From the NCBI GenBank assembly GCA_026126025.1, contig JAHCJZ010000010.1, positions 1 through 64,000 on the forward strand: 64,000 nt of DNA, given 5' to 3'. The notes beneath the pieces are model-generated. The model saw only the letters and a list, made by a program, of their open reading frames with translations. It had not been told where the DNA came from and did no database searches. The translations under genes and the position numbers were made by a program. Positions 37,692 through 45,510 of this stretch are shown here, one piece after another; position 1 is the stretch's first letter; each line of letters starts with the position of its first letter. This DNA comes from Bauldia sp. (GTDB lineage: Bacteria; Pseudomonadota; Alphaproteobacteria; Rhizobiales; Kaistiaceae).

Positions 37692-38567
37692 TCAGCCGAT
37701 CATGCCGCGGGCGCGCCATTCCTCGACGAAGAGCTTCTCGACATTGCCGTCGGTGGGCGCGAGCAGGTAGCGGCCGTGGCTGCGGGAGAGCACCGCCTGG
37801 ATCTGCGCCCGCCAGGCCGCGACGGCGCGCTCGTAGCGGTCGATCGAGGCCCGGTCGATGGCGAGCTCGACCTCATGGCCGCTCTCGATGTCGACGAGGC
37901 GGACCTCGCCGCGGCCGAGCATCGTCGGATCGAGCTCCTCCGGCGAGACGACCTGGAGCCCCCACACTTCCTGTCCGGTGGCAACGAGGAGCGCCAGCTC
38001 GGCCTCGATGTCGTCCTCCCACCAGTCGCTGAGGATGATGAGAAGGCCGCGGCCGCTCAGATTGCGGGTGGCCGAACGGAGCGTGGCGCCGAAATCGCCC
38101 TCGTTCTCCACGGTGCGCTCGCCGAGCCATGCGAACATCCGCTGGGCGCGCTGGGCGCCGTGGTAGCGCACCGACCAGTGCAGCCTGCGGCCGGCGCCGA
38201 CGCCGATCTGGACCTGATCGCCGCCGGCAAGCCCGACGAAGCCGAACAGCGCAGCGAGGCTCCGCGCATAGTCGAACTTGTTCGGATGCCCGAAATTCAT
38301 CGAGCGGCTGGCGTCGAGGAGGATGGTGATCGGGAGCTGCTGATAGACCTCGTATTGCCGGATGTAATGCGCGCCGAAACGGGCATAGAGGTGCGGGTCG
38401 AGATAACGCAGATCGTCGCCCGGCTGGTATTCGCGGTGCTCGGCGAACTCCATGCCCGCGCCCTTGGTGCGCGAGCGGCGCTCGCCGACGCCGACGGACG
38501 CCACCGCCCAGCGCGTCAGCAGCTTGGCGCGCGACAGCTTGTTGAGAAGGGCAGGCGAGACGATCAC
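37692..38567 (-). CDS. DUF58 protein (MxaS-like), partner of MoxR
   Basis: A 291-residue protein. The DUF58 core is KGAGMEFAEHREYQPGDDLR and YLDPHLYARFGAHYIRQYEV. An adjoining vWA-like part has LPITILLDASRSMNFGHPNK, with a DxSxS metal-adhesion motif, and LSGRGLLIILSDWWEDDIEA. No transmembrane helix is present, so it acts on the cytoplasmic face. Its start overlaps the end of moxR by four bases (ATGA), so they are translationally coupled. In methylotrophs the equivalent MxaR-MxaS pair works with MxaA/C/K/L to put the metal into methanol dehydrogenase; the same role for the quinoproteins next door is inference. Confidence 0.9.
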   Translation of the reverse strand: MIVSPALLNKLSRAKLLTRWAVASVGVGERRSRTKGAGMEFAEHREYQPGDDLRYLDPHLYARFGAHYIRQYEVYQQLPITILLDASRSMNFGHPNKFDYARSLAALFGFVGLAGGDQVQIGVGAGRRLHWSVRYHGAQRAQRMFAWLGERTVENEGDFGATLRSATRNLSGRGLLIILSDWWEDDIEAELALLVATGQEVWGLQVVSPEELDPTMLGRGEVRLVDIESGHEVELAIDRASIDRYERAVAAWRAQIQAVLSRSHGRYLLAPTDGNVEKLFVEEWRARGMIG

Positions 38568-39619
38568 GCGGCCTTCCGCACTTCGCCGTCGAGGAGGCCC
38601 TTCAGCACGCGCTGCGGATCGATGCCCTCGGCCTCGCCCTCATAATTGAGCTGGAAGCGGTGGCGCAGCACCGGGCCGAGCATGGCGCGGATGTCGTCGA
38701 AGGAGACATTGTAGCGCCCGGAGAGGAGCGCGTTGCCCTTGGCCGCCAGCACCAGCGACTGCGCGCCGCGCGGCGAGAGGCCGAAGCGGAAATAGCGGCG
38801 CACCTCGTCGGCGTTCGCGGCCTGATCGGGCTGCGTGGCGATGGCGAAACGCGCGATCGCGGCGCGGACATGGTCGGCGATCGGCACCTGCCGCACCAGA
38901 TCCTGCAGCAGCAGGATGTCGGCCGGCGACAGCACCTGGTCGGGCGTCTTCTGCTCGATGCCGGTGGTGAGGTCGAGGATCGCGTCGAGATCGGACGCCG
39001 ACGGGTATTCGACGATCGTCTTGAACAGGAAGCGGTCGATCTGCGCCTCGGGGAGGCGATAGGTGCCTTCCATCTCGACCGGGTTCTGCGTCGCGAGGAC
39101 GAAGAACGGCTCCGGCAGCGCCATGCTGCGGCCCGCCGCGGTGACGGTGTGCTCCTGCATCGCCTCCAGCAGCGAGGACTGCGTCTTCGGCGTGGCGCGG
39201 TTGATCTCGTCGGCCAGAAGAAGCTGCGTGAAGATCGGGCCGGGCTGGAACTGGAGCCGGCTGTGGCCGGTCTCGTCCGGCGTCAGCGCCAGGCTGCCGG
39301 TGATGTCGGCGGGCATGAGGTCCGGGGTGAACTGGACGCGGGCGAAACTGAGGCCGGTCGCGGCGCCGAGCGTTCGCACCAGCAGCGTCTTGCCGACGCC
39401 GGGTGCGCCCTCGAGGAGGACGTGGCCGCCGCAGATGAGGGCGATCAGGAGCTGGTCGACCACTTCCTTCTGGCCGACGACCGCCTTGCCGATCTCCTCG
39501 CGGGTGCGCTTGAGCGCGGCGAGCAACCGGTCAAGACCGGCGGCGTCCACCTCCGCGCGCTCGCGCGGCTTGCGGGCGCCCTTGGCGTTGCCGGCAGCCG
39601 GCACGCTATCCATTCCCAT
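38564..39619 (-). CDS. moxR: MoxR-family AAA+ ATPase
   Basis: A 351-residue chaperone ATPase. Walker A is HVLLEGAPGVGKTLLVRTLG (near residue 65), Walker B is LLLADEINRATPKTQSSLLE, sensor 1 is FFVLATQNPVEMEGTYRLPE and the sensor 2 region is LSPRGAQSLVLAAKGNAL. The MoxR-specific VQFTPDLMPADITG is present. GGAG lies about eight bases before ATG 39619. MoxR proteins act with DUF58 and vWA proteins in maturation of metalloenzymes, including methanol dehydrogenase. It is downstream of the ABC exporter and binding protein in one leftward operon. Confidence 0.95.
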   Translation of the reverse strand: MGMDSVPAAGNAKGARKPRERAEVDAAGLDRLLAALKRTREEIGKAVVGQKEVVDQLLIALICGGHVLLEGAPGVGKTLLVRTLGAATGLSFARVQFTPDLMPADITGSLALTPDETGHSRLQFQPGPIFTQLLLADEINRATPKTQSSLLEAMQEHTVTAAGRSMALPEPFFVLATQNPVEMEGTYRLPEAQIDRFLFKTIVEYPSASDLDAILDLTTGIEQKTPDQVLSPADILLLQDLVRQVPIADHVRAAIARFAIATQPDQAANADEVRRYFRFGLSPRGAQSLVLAAKGNALLSGRYNVSFDDIRAMLGPVLRHRFQLNYEGEAEGIDPQRVLKGLLDGEVRKAA

Positions 39620-39705
39620 CGTGACGTCTCCTTCTCGTCACCCGGGTCCGCCGGGTCGTTCGGGTTGCGGTGGCGCGCTGCGCCGGTCGATCGGTATCGT
39701 CCTCG

Positions 39706-40524
39706 TCACGGGGCGGCCTCGCCGAAGGTCGCCTCGATCGGAGCGATGTCGTAGCGCTCGATGAGGTCGTCGAAGACGCCTTCGTCGCGAAGGTCGTCGA
39801 GGATCCGCACGAGGGCGCGCTTCAGCGTGAGGTCGCCCTTCCAGAGGCCGAAGGCGATCGGGTCGCGGTCCGCCGGCCCGCTCAGCCAGGCGATCGCCCA
39901 GTCCTCGGCCCCGGCAATCTGCCGCCCGAGGAGGCCGTCGGTGACGCCATACGCATACGTGCCCTCGCGCAGGCCGGCGATGAACTCAGCGCGGTTGCTG
40001 ACGACCCGCGCGGTCGCGCCCGCTTCGCGCAGCAGACGGCTGAGAGCGAGACGGTCGCGCCCCGAAAGCCCCGCGAAGAAGCCGACGGTCACCCCGTCGA
40101 GCGAGGCCGGCACGTCGCGGCCGATCAGCACCCAGCCGGTTTCCAGATGCGGCGGCGTGGTGTCGAGAAAGGATCGCGTGGTGTTGGTCGCGACGACGCC
40201 GCCGGCGATGATCTGGCATTGCGCACGGGTCACCCGCCAGTTGCGCGGGTTGAAGTCGCTGCCGATCGCCGAGTTGACGTTGAAGGAGAGCCGGAGCTCC
40301 AGCCGCGCCGCGATCTCCTGCAAAAGCTCGACCTCGACCCCCGGCGCCTCCGGATTGCCTGTGATCAGCGGCGGATAGTCCGGCGGCAGGCAGACGCGGA
40401 GCACGCCGGTGCGGCGGACCTCGGCGAGCGAGGTGTCCGGCGGCAGCAGGTAGACGAGCGAGAACAGCCCGACGACAACGAAGATCGTCAGGATGTCGAC
40501 CAGCCGCTTCGCGGAGGCGCTCAT
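39706..40524 (-). CDS. Membrane-anchored family-3 solute-binding protein
   Basis: A 272-residue protein. One N-terminal helix (ILTIFVVVGLFSLVYLLPP) anchors a periplasmic SBP_bac_3 domain: GVLRVCLPPDYPPLITGNPE, VEVELLQEIAARLELRLSF, AQCQIIAGGVVATNTTRSFL and EGTYAYGVTDGLLGRQIAG. Cysteines lie at the two places (RVCLP and RAQCQ) where MxaJ/XoxJ-like proteins also have them. There is no amino-acid permease next to it; it sits between an ABC-2 type permease and moxR, which fits an accessory role to the quinoprotein system more than nutrient uptake. Confidence 0.85.
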   Translation of the reverse strand: MSASAKRLVDILTIFVVVGLFSLVYLLPPDTSLAEVRRTGVLRVCLPPDYPPLITGNPEAPGVEVELLQEIAARLELRLSFNVNSAIGSDFNPRNWRVTRAQCQIIAGGVVATNTTRSFLDTTPPHLETGWVLIGRDVPASLDGVTVGFFAGLSGRDRLALSRLLREAGATARVVSNRAEFIAGLREGTYAYGVTDGLLGRQIAGAEDWAIAWLSGPADRDPIAFGLWKGDLTLKRALVRILDDLRDEGVFDDLIERYDIAPIEATFGEAAP

Positions 40525-40557
40525 GAAGCATGACCCGGTGCCGGCATGGTGCTGCGC

Positions 40558-41358
40558 TCAGGTCCGCCGGAAGTCCCAGAGGGCGATCGCGAAGAACGCG
40601 ACGACCATGATCACCATCACGATCGGCCCATAGGACTCATCGAACTGGTTGAAGCCGATGAACACGCCACGGAGCGAATCCACCGCGTAAGTGATCGGGT
40701 TCCACTCGACGAGCGTGACCAGCCATTCGGGGTAGAGGACGCGCGTCTGGGCGCCAGACAGCGCCGGATCGAGCGGGAACACCGAGCTCGAGGTGAAATA
40801 GAGCGGCAGGATCACCGCATTGGAGAAGACGCCGAAGCCCTCGAAGCTGCGGATGCGGTTGGCGATGACGATGCCGAGGCAGGTGAGGCCGAAGGCGAGG
40901 AGGAACATCAGCCCGAGGCCGAGGAAGAGATCGCCGAGCCGGAGGTTCACGTCGGTGAACTCGGCAAGGATCAGCACGATGCAGCCGTGCACCATCGCGA
41001 CCGTCGCGCCACCCAGCACCTTGCCGATCAGCACGAGGCTGCGCGGCATCGGGGACACCAGCACCTCGCGCAGGAAGCCGAACTCCCGGTCCGCGATCAC
41101 CGACACCGCGGACTGTACCGCCGTGTACATGATGTTGAGGACGATGACGGCCGGGAAGATGAACTGAAGGTAGGTGTAGGGGACGACGAAGCGGACCTCG
41201 CCGTAGATCTCGGCGCGGAAATACGGGTTGAGCCCGATGCCGAGGATCAGCACCCACAGCAGAGGACGGCTCACGCCGCCGATCAGCTGGCCGCGGTCGC
41301 GCAGCGCCCGCTTGATCTCGCGCAGCCAGATTGCATAGACGCCGACGAGGGCCCCCAC
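40558..41358 (-). CDS. ABC-2 type exporter permease, PQQ-dehydrogenase-system type
   Basis: A 266-residue permease with six predicted helices (LLWVLILGIGLNPYF, FIFPAVIVLNIMYTAVQSAV, GLGLMFLLAFGLTCLGIVIA, PIVMVIMVVAFFAIALWDF). FGFLREVLVSPMPRSLVLIG and the ABC-2 family signature near FSNAVILPLYFTSSSVFPLD match the NodJ/DrrB branch. Start GTG 41358. It pairs with the ATPase 32 bases upstream. ABC-2 pairs of this kind are recurrent neighbours of PQQ alcohol dehydrogenases; what they export is not established. Confidence 0.9.
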   Translation of the reverse strand: MGALVGVYAIWLREIKRALRDRGQLIGGVSRPLLWVLILGIGLNPYFRAEIYGEVRFVVPYTYLQFIFPAVIVLNIMYTAVQSAVSVIADREFGFLREVLVSPMPRSLVLIGKVLGGATVAMVHGCIVLILAEFTDVNLRLGDLFLGLGLMFLLAFGLTCLGIVIANRIRSFEGFGVFSNAVILPLYFTSSSVFPLDPALSGAQTRVLYPEWLVTLVEWNPITYAVDSLRGVFIGFNQFDESYGPIVMVIMVVAFFAIALWDFRRT

Positions 41359-41390
41359 TTCGCGCTCTCCTCAGGTCCGGGATTTCATCA

Positions 41391-42332
41391 TCAGCCGCGC
41401 ATTCCGCGCGTCGCCGGCTGATCGCGGATCTCGCGCCCGGTGAGGGCGAGGAACACGCTTTCGAGGCTCGGCCGGTCGTAGGACAGGTTGCGGATCTGCG
41501 GCCCGAAATCGCGCAGCAGCGTCTCGGTGACGGTGCTGTCGGCGCCGATGATCGCGATGTCGCCGTCGCGCTCCTCGGCGGTCGGGAAGCGGGCGCGGAT
41601 CGCGGCCGTCGCCGCCGCGTCGCGGGGCACGACGCGGACGATCTCGCGGCCATGCTCGGCGCGGAGCGTCGATGGCGCGTCGAGCGCGAGAATCCTGCCG
41701 TGGTCGATGATGCAGACGCGGTCCGCCTCGTCGACCTCCTCGATGTAATGCGTGGTGACGATCAGGGTGAAGCCGCGCGCCGCCTTCAACTGGCGCAGAT
41801 ATGTCCAGATGTTGCTGCGCGACTGCGCGTCGAGCCCGACCGTCGGCTCGTCGAGGATGACGACCTTGGCGTCGTGGATCAGCGCACGGGCGAGCTCCAC
41901 GCGGCGCTTCATCCCGGCAGAGAGCGTGCGGACCAGCTTGTCCGCCCAGTCGGAGAGGTCCACCAGCTCGAGGAGCTCGGTGATCCTTTGCCGGCGCACC
42001 GCGCGGGGCACGCGATAGACCATGCCGTGGAATTCGAGATTCTCGCGCACGGTCAGCCGGGCGTCGAGGCTCGGCTCCTGGAAGATGACGCCGAGATTCT
42101 TGCGGGCGCGCAGCGACTGCCGGACCACGTCATGGCCGCTGATCTTCGCCGTCCCGGAATCGGGGCGCAGGATCGTGCAGAGGATATGGATGAGGGTGGT
42201 CTTGCCTGCCCCGTTAGGGCCGAGCAGAGCGAACGTTTCGTCCGCGCCGATGGTCAGGTTGATGTCGTCGAGGGCGAGCGTGCGCCCGTAGCGCTTCGAC
42301 AACCCGGCGATCTCGACTGCATTCACCGTCAC
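41391..42332 (-). CDS. ABC transporter ATP-binding protein, PQQ-dehydrogenase-system type
   Basis: About 313 residues. Walker A is ALLGPNGAGKTTLIHILCTI, the Q-loop is FQEPSLDARLTVRENLEFHG, the signature is LSAGMKRRVELARALIHDAK and Walker B is VVILDEPTVGLD, with the H-loop in IVTTHYIEEVDEADRV. The C-terminal 70 residues are the extension typical of drug/polysaccharide-type exporters. Start GTG 42332 is chosen (42326 is an alternative); the frame extends upstream without support. It is the first gene of the leftward five-gene operon, divergent from the cytochrome c gene across a 653-base gap. Confidence 0.9.
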   Translation of the reverse strand: MTVNAVEIAGLSKRYGRTLALDDINLTIGADETFALLGPNGAGKTTLIHILCTILRPDSGTAKISGHDVVRQSLRARKNLGVIFQEPSLDARLTVRENLEFHGMVYRVPRAVRRQRITELLELVDLSDWADKLVRTLSAGMKRRVELARALIHDAKVVILDEPTVGLDAQSRSNIWTYLRQLKAARGFTLIVTTHYIEEVDEADRVCIIDHGRILALDAPSTLRAEHGREIVRVVPRDAAATAAIRARFPTAEERDGDIAIIGADSTVTETLLRDFGPQIRNLSYDRPSLESVFLALTGREIRDQPATRGMRG

Positions 42333-42985
42333 GCCGGGCGTCCCGTCGCTCCGGTCGCGGTTGCTGCGCCCTCCATCGCTTCCACCCCTTCCGCGCGTCT
42401 GTGCGCGCTCACTTCCTGGATGGTCGGCGCCTGACGACCCGCCATTCCGTTTCGCCGCTCCCAAAAGTGGGCCGTCTACTTGGAGGTAGACGGCCCAAGT
42501 TCCGTACTGGGAGGAAACCTGAGTACCATACTCAGGTTTTAGGACCACTATGGATCGACCCGTGGAGCGTCAAGGCGGCAGCGGTCTCCCGAAGGCATCG
42601 GAGGGCGGCCCGTCACCCGTGTGGGGGGCGTGCCGTTTGGCCGAAACTCCAGCAAGCGTGCGGCGCCTCGGCCCAAGGCATTGGCGCCGATCACGATTTT
42701 GGGATGGTCGAGCACGGCTCTGTGATCGAGCCGACCTGCGGCAGGTGCCCGTCGGCCCGGTACAGCAAAACGCAAAGACAAAAACATGAGTGTTGACCTC
42801 ATCTTTTATCGTCTGATCTGGTGCGCACACATTTGCCCGGTCATTGAACCCGCCCGCCGCGTCGCTCCGCTCGGCACTGCTGCGGCGTCGGATGGCCAGT
42901 GGACAGCGCGTCAACGCCGATGCTATCGCCAATTTATGAGTCTGGGAGTCATATTTCTCTCGGACGGCAAGCCGGGAGCATTTGC
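42333..42985. other. Divergent control region with no recognised gene
   Basis: A 653-base gap between the leftward exporter operon and the rightward quinoprotein genes. It holds two strong hairpins (annotated separately) and a weaker one (CGGCTC...GAGCCG, 42715-42733). The stretch 42760-42960 is A+T-richer than the coding DNA and is the likely promoter area. Short open frames exist on both strands, but none has a ribosome site or a recognisable product. Confidence 0.55.
42469..42541. repeat. Twin perfect hairpins upstream of the ABC operon
   Basis: Hairpin 1: GGGCCGTCTAC (42469-42479) pairs with GTAGACGGCCC (42486-42496), an 11-bp stem with a six-base loop. Hairpin 2: AAACCTGAGTA (42515-42525) pairs with TACTCAGGTTT (42529-42539) with a three-base loop and a T run after it, so it resembles a terminator on the plus strand. 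They are 18 bases apart. Confidence 0.8.
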
Positions 42986-43510
42986 GTGCGGAAAGTTCAT
43001 CTTCTGGGGGCTGTCATCCTGCTGGCGGGCGTCGGATTTGCCGCTGCACCGGCTCTGACGTTCGATCCGGGGGCCAGGGTCGCACAGAACGACCCCCTTC
43101 ACGGCGGCGGCGCGCCCGCGGCGCCCGCGCCCGCGCCGTCAGACGCGGCAGCGCCGGCGCTCAACGACGGCATCTACACCGCGGAGCAGGCCGAGCGGGC
43201 CTGGGAGCCCTACTTCGCCGAATGCGCGCAGTGCCACGGCAACACGTTGCGCGGCACACCGGGAGGGCCGCGGATCGTCGGCTCGTCGTTCCGCAACAAG
43301 TGGGTGGGGGAGTCGGTGGGCGCCTTCTCCGATTGGGTCCGCGGCAACATGCCGGCGGGTCGCGGCGGCCAGCTGCCGATCCAGGTCTATGCCGATCTGC
43401 TGGCGCTGATCTTCCAGGAGAACGGCTATCCCGCCGGCGATACCGAGTTCGATCCCCTCAACGAGGTTTGGGCGGAGGTGACGTTCACTGATCCGCCGCC
43501 GGCCGAATAG
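42986..43510 (+). CDS. Periplasmic class-I cytochrome c (first of three)
   Basis: A 174-residue protein. The signal is VRKVHLLGAVILLAGVGFAA. An Ala/Pro-rich linker follows, then one heme domain with CAQCH at residues 80-84 and the likely axial Met in RGNMPAGRGG. GTG 42986 follows GGGAG at eight bases. It is the first gene of the rightward quinoprotein series and lies about 180 bases before dehydrogenase 1, with a hairpin between them. By analogy with MxaG/XoxG it should take electrons from the dehydrogenase. It shares the start of its heme domain (TAEQAERAW...) with the cytochrome at 57873. Confidence 0.92.
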   Translation: MRKVHLLGAVILLAGVGFAAAPALTFDPGARVAQNDPLHGGGAPAAPAPAPSDAAAPALNDGIYTAEQAERAWEPYFAECAQCHGNTLRGTPGGPRIVGSSFRNKWVGESVGAFSDWVRGNMPAGRGGQLPIQVYADLLALIFQENGYPAGDTEFDPLNEVWAEVTFTDPPPAE

Positions 43511-43519
43511 GCCGGCCCT

Positions 43520-43547
43520 GCGGCGGGTCAGGAAGGGGGCCCGCCGC
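43520..43547 (+). promoter_or_regulatory. GC-rich hairpin between cytochrome c and dehydrogenase 1
   Basis: The stem GCGGCGGG pairs with CCCGCCGC around a 12-base loop, nine bases after the cytochrome stop. There is no T run, so it is more likely an mRNA stability or attenuation element than a full terminator. Confidence 0.65.
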
Positions 43548-43691
43548 AAAGGACACCCATCCGCAACGGGGTCGGGAGAACCCCGGGGCCGGACCGTGGT
43601 GGGAGGACGCGCGGGGCGGTTTGCCCCACTTCGAGGTGCCGCTGTTGGATGAAGCGCCCTCGCAACCACGCTCGAGGGAGGGCGATCGATA

Positions 43692-45443
43692 ATGAAACTG
43701 CGCCTTCGGAATCTGTTTCTGGCGACAGCCGGGATGGCCGTGCTGGCCGGCCCCGTCCTGGCCCAGAACACCATCGCCGACTATGAGCCGGTGACGGACG
43801 AAATGCTGGCCAATCCGCCGGCCGGCGAGTGGCCGATCTACCGCCGCAATTATCAGGGCTGGGGGTACAGCCCGCTCGACGCCATCACGCCTGACAACGT
43901 CAGCAGCCTGACGCTCGTCTGGTCGCGTGCCCTGGAGTCGGGGAGCAACGAAGACACGCCGCTGATGCATGACGGCGTGATCTTCATCGGTACCACCAAC
44001 GACGTCATCCAGGCGATCGACGCCGCCTCCGGGTCGCTGATCTGGGAGCACCGCCGGACGCTGCCCGACCAGTCGGAGCTCAACGTGATCGGCCAGAACA
44101 AGCGGTCGATCGCGCTCTATGACGACAAGGTCTATTTCATGTCGCAGGACAACTTCGTCGTTGCCCTCGACGCGGCCACAGGCCAGGTGGTCTGGGAATC
44201 CGATCGCGGCGACAGCCCCGACATCACCAACTCCAACGGCCCGATCGTGGTCCAGGGCGTGGTGATCGCGGGCAGCTCGTGCCAGTTCGCCGGCCGCGGC
44301 TGCTACGCGACCGGCCATGACGCCGAGAACGGCGAAGAGCTGTGGCGGCACAACTTCATTCCGGGTCCGGGCGAGCCGGGCGACGAGACCTGGGGCGGCG
44401 CCCCGTTCGAGTCGCGCTGGATGACCGGTTCCTGGGGTGGCTACACCTACGACCCGGTCACCGGCCTCGTCTATTACGGCTCGACCGGCGCCGGCCCCGC
44501 TTCGGAGACGCAGCGCGGTTCGCCGGGCGGCAGCATGGCGGGCACCAACACCCGCTTCGCCGTCAACCCGCTGACCGGCGATATCGTGTGGCAGCACCAG
44601 GTCCTGCCGCGCGACAACTGGGACCAGGAGTGCACCTATGAGGGCATCATCGTCGATACGCCGGTGAACCCGAACCCGAATGCCGACGGCATGCTCGCGG
44701 TCGGCAACGTGTCGGGCGAAACCCGCCGCGTCGTGACGGGCGTTCCCTGCAAGACCGGTGTCGCCTGGACCTTCGATGCCGCCACGGGCGAGTTCCTGTG
44801 GGCCAAGGAGACGACGGAACAGAACCTCATCGCCTCCATCGACACTGCCGGCATGGTCTCGGTCAACGAGGACGTCATCCTTGAAGTGGTCGGCCAGACC
44901 TACTTCATGTGCCCGACCTTCCTCGGCGGTCGCGACTGGCCGCCGGCTGCCTACAGCCCGGAGACCAACGCGTTCTACGTCCCGCTGAACAACTGGTGCA
45001 CCAACATCAGCGCCAACGAGGACGAGCCGACGCCGGCGGACGTGTACAACACGACCGACGAGCAGGTGATCGCGCCGGGCCACGAGAATGTCGGCCGCAT
45101 CGACGCGATCTCCGTCGAGACCGGCGACACGCTGTGGAGCTGGGAGACCCGGAACGGCCTGTACGCTCCGGTGCTGGCCACCGGCGGCGGTCTGCTCTTC
45201 GTGGGCGGCATGGACCGTCACTTCCGCGCCATCGACATGGCGAGCGGCACCACGGTGTGGGAGACCCGCCTGCCGTCGTCGGTCGGCGGCCACCCGACAT
45301 CGTTCGAGGTCGACGGGCGTCAGATGATCGCCATCACTTCGGGCGGTGCGCTGGTCGGCGCATTCGCCGAGGGGCTTGACGACAGCCCCGACCGCGTCTC
45401 CGGCAACAACGCGCTTTTCGTGTTCGCGTTGCCCGGCAACTAG
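43692..45443 (+). CDS. PQQ-dependent dehydrogenase 1 (eight-bladed quinoprotein, divergent type)
   Basis: A 583-residue periplasmic protein with signal MKLRLRNLFLATAGMAVLAG (cleavage near LAQ/N). The quinoprotein blade repeats are clear: WGYSPLDAITPDNVSSLTLV, IQAIDAASGSLIWEHRRTL, VALDAATGQVVWESDRG, IDAISVETGDTLWSWETRNG and FRAIDMASGTTVWETRLPSS. LPRDNWDQECTYEG is the counterpart of the methanol dehydrogenase HDEWDYAG region, and PCKTGVAWTFD carries a Lys at the PQQ-contact position. Between blades it has STGAGPASETQRGSPGG, unlike the three paralogues. It lacks the adjacent Cys-Cys of MxaF. It has extra cysteines (SSCQFAGRGCYAT, ECTYE, PCKTG, MCPTF, NWCTN). GGGAGGG is about eight bases before the ATG. 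Substrate unknown; probably an alcohol or aldehyde. Confidence 0.9.
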   Translation: MKLRLRNLFLATAGMAVLAGPVLAQNTIADYEPVTDEMLANPPAGEWPIYRRNYQGWGYSPLDAITPDNVSSLTLVWSRALESGSNEDTPLMHDGVIFIGTTNDVIQAIDAASGSLIWEHRRTLPDQSELNVIGQNKRSIALYDDKVYFMSQDNFVVALDAATGQVVWESDRGDSPDITNSNGPIVVQGVVIAGSSCQFAGRGCYATGHDAENGEELWRHNFIPGPGEPGDETWGGAPFESRWMTGSWGGYTYDPVTGLVYYGSTGAGPASETQRGSPGGSMAGTNTRFAVNPLTGDIVWQHQVLPRDNWDQECTYEGIIVDTPVNPNPNADGMLAVGNVSGETRRVVTGVPCKTGVAWTFDAATGEFLWAKETTEQNLIASIDTAGMVSVNEDVILEVVGQTYFMCPTFLGGRDWPPAAYSPETNAFYVPLNNWCTNISANEDEPTPADVYNTTDEQVIAPGHENVGRIDAISVETGDTLWSWETRNGLYAPVLATGGGLLFVGGMDRHFRAIDMASGTTVWETRLPSSVGGHPTSFEVDGRQMIAITSGGALVGAFAEGLDDSPDRVSGNNALFVFALPGN

Positions 45444-45452
45444 ACCCAGTCA

Positions 45453-45484
45453 GCGGGGGCCGGCGGCACATCGCCGGCCTCCGC
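45453..45484 (+). promoter_or_regulatory. Hairpin at the dehydrogenase 1 / binding protein 1 junction
   Basis: A 13-bp stem (one G-T pair), GCGGGGGCCGGCG with CGCCGGCCTCCGC, around a six-base loop, nine bases after the dehydrogenase stop. No T run follows. Confidence 0.75.
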
Positions 45485-45510
45485 TTCCCCTAGCCGAACC
45501 AACAAGAAGA

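Noticed and set aside
42548-42932. Minus-strand open frames in the divergent gap as a transposase remnant
   Set aside because: No DDE, HTH or IS-family motif, no terminal repeats and no ribosome site; I leave it as a non-coding control region.
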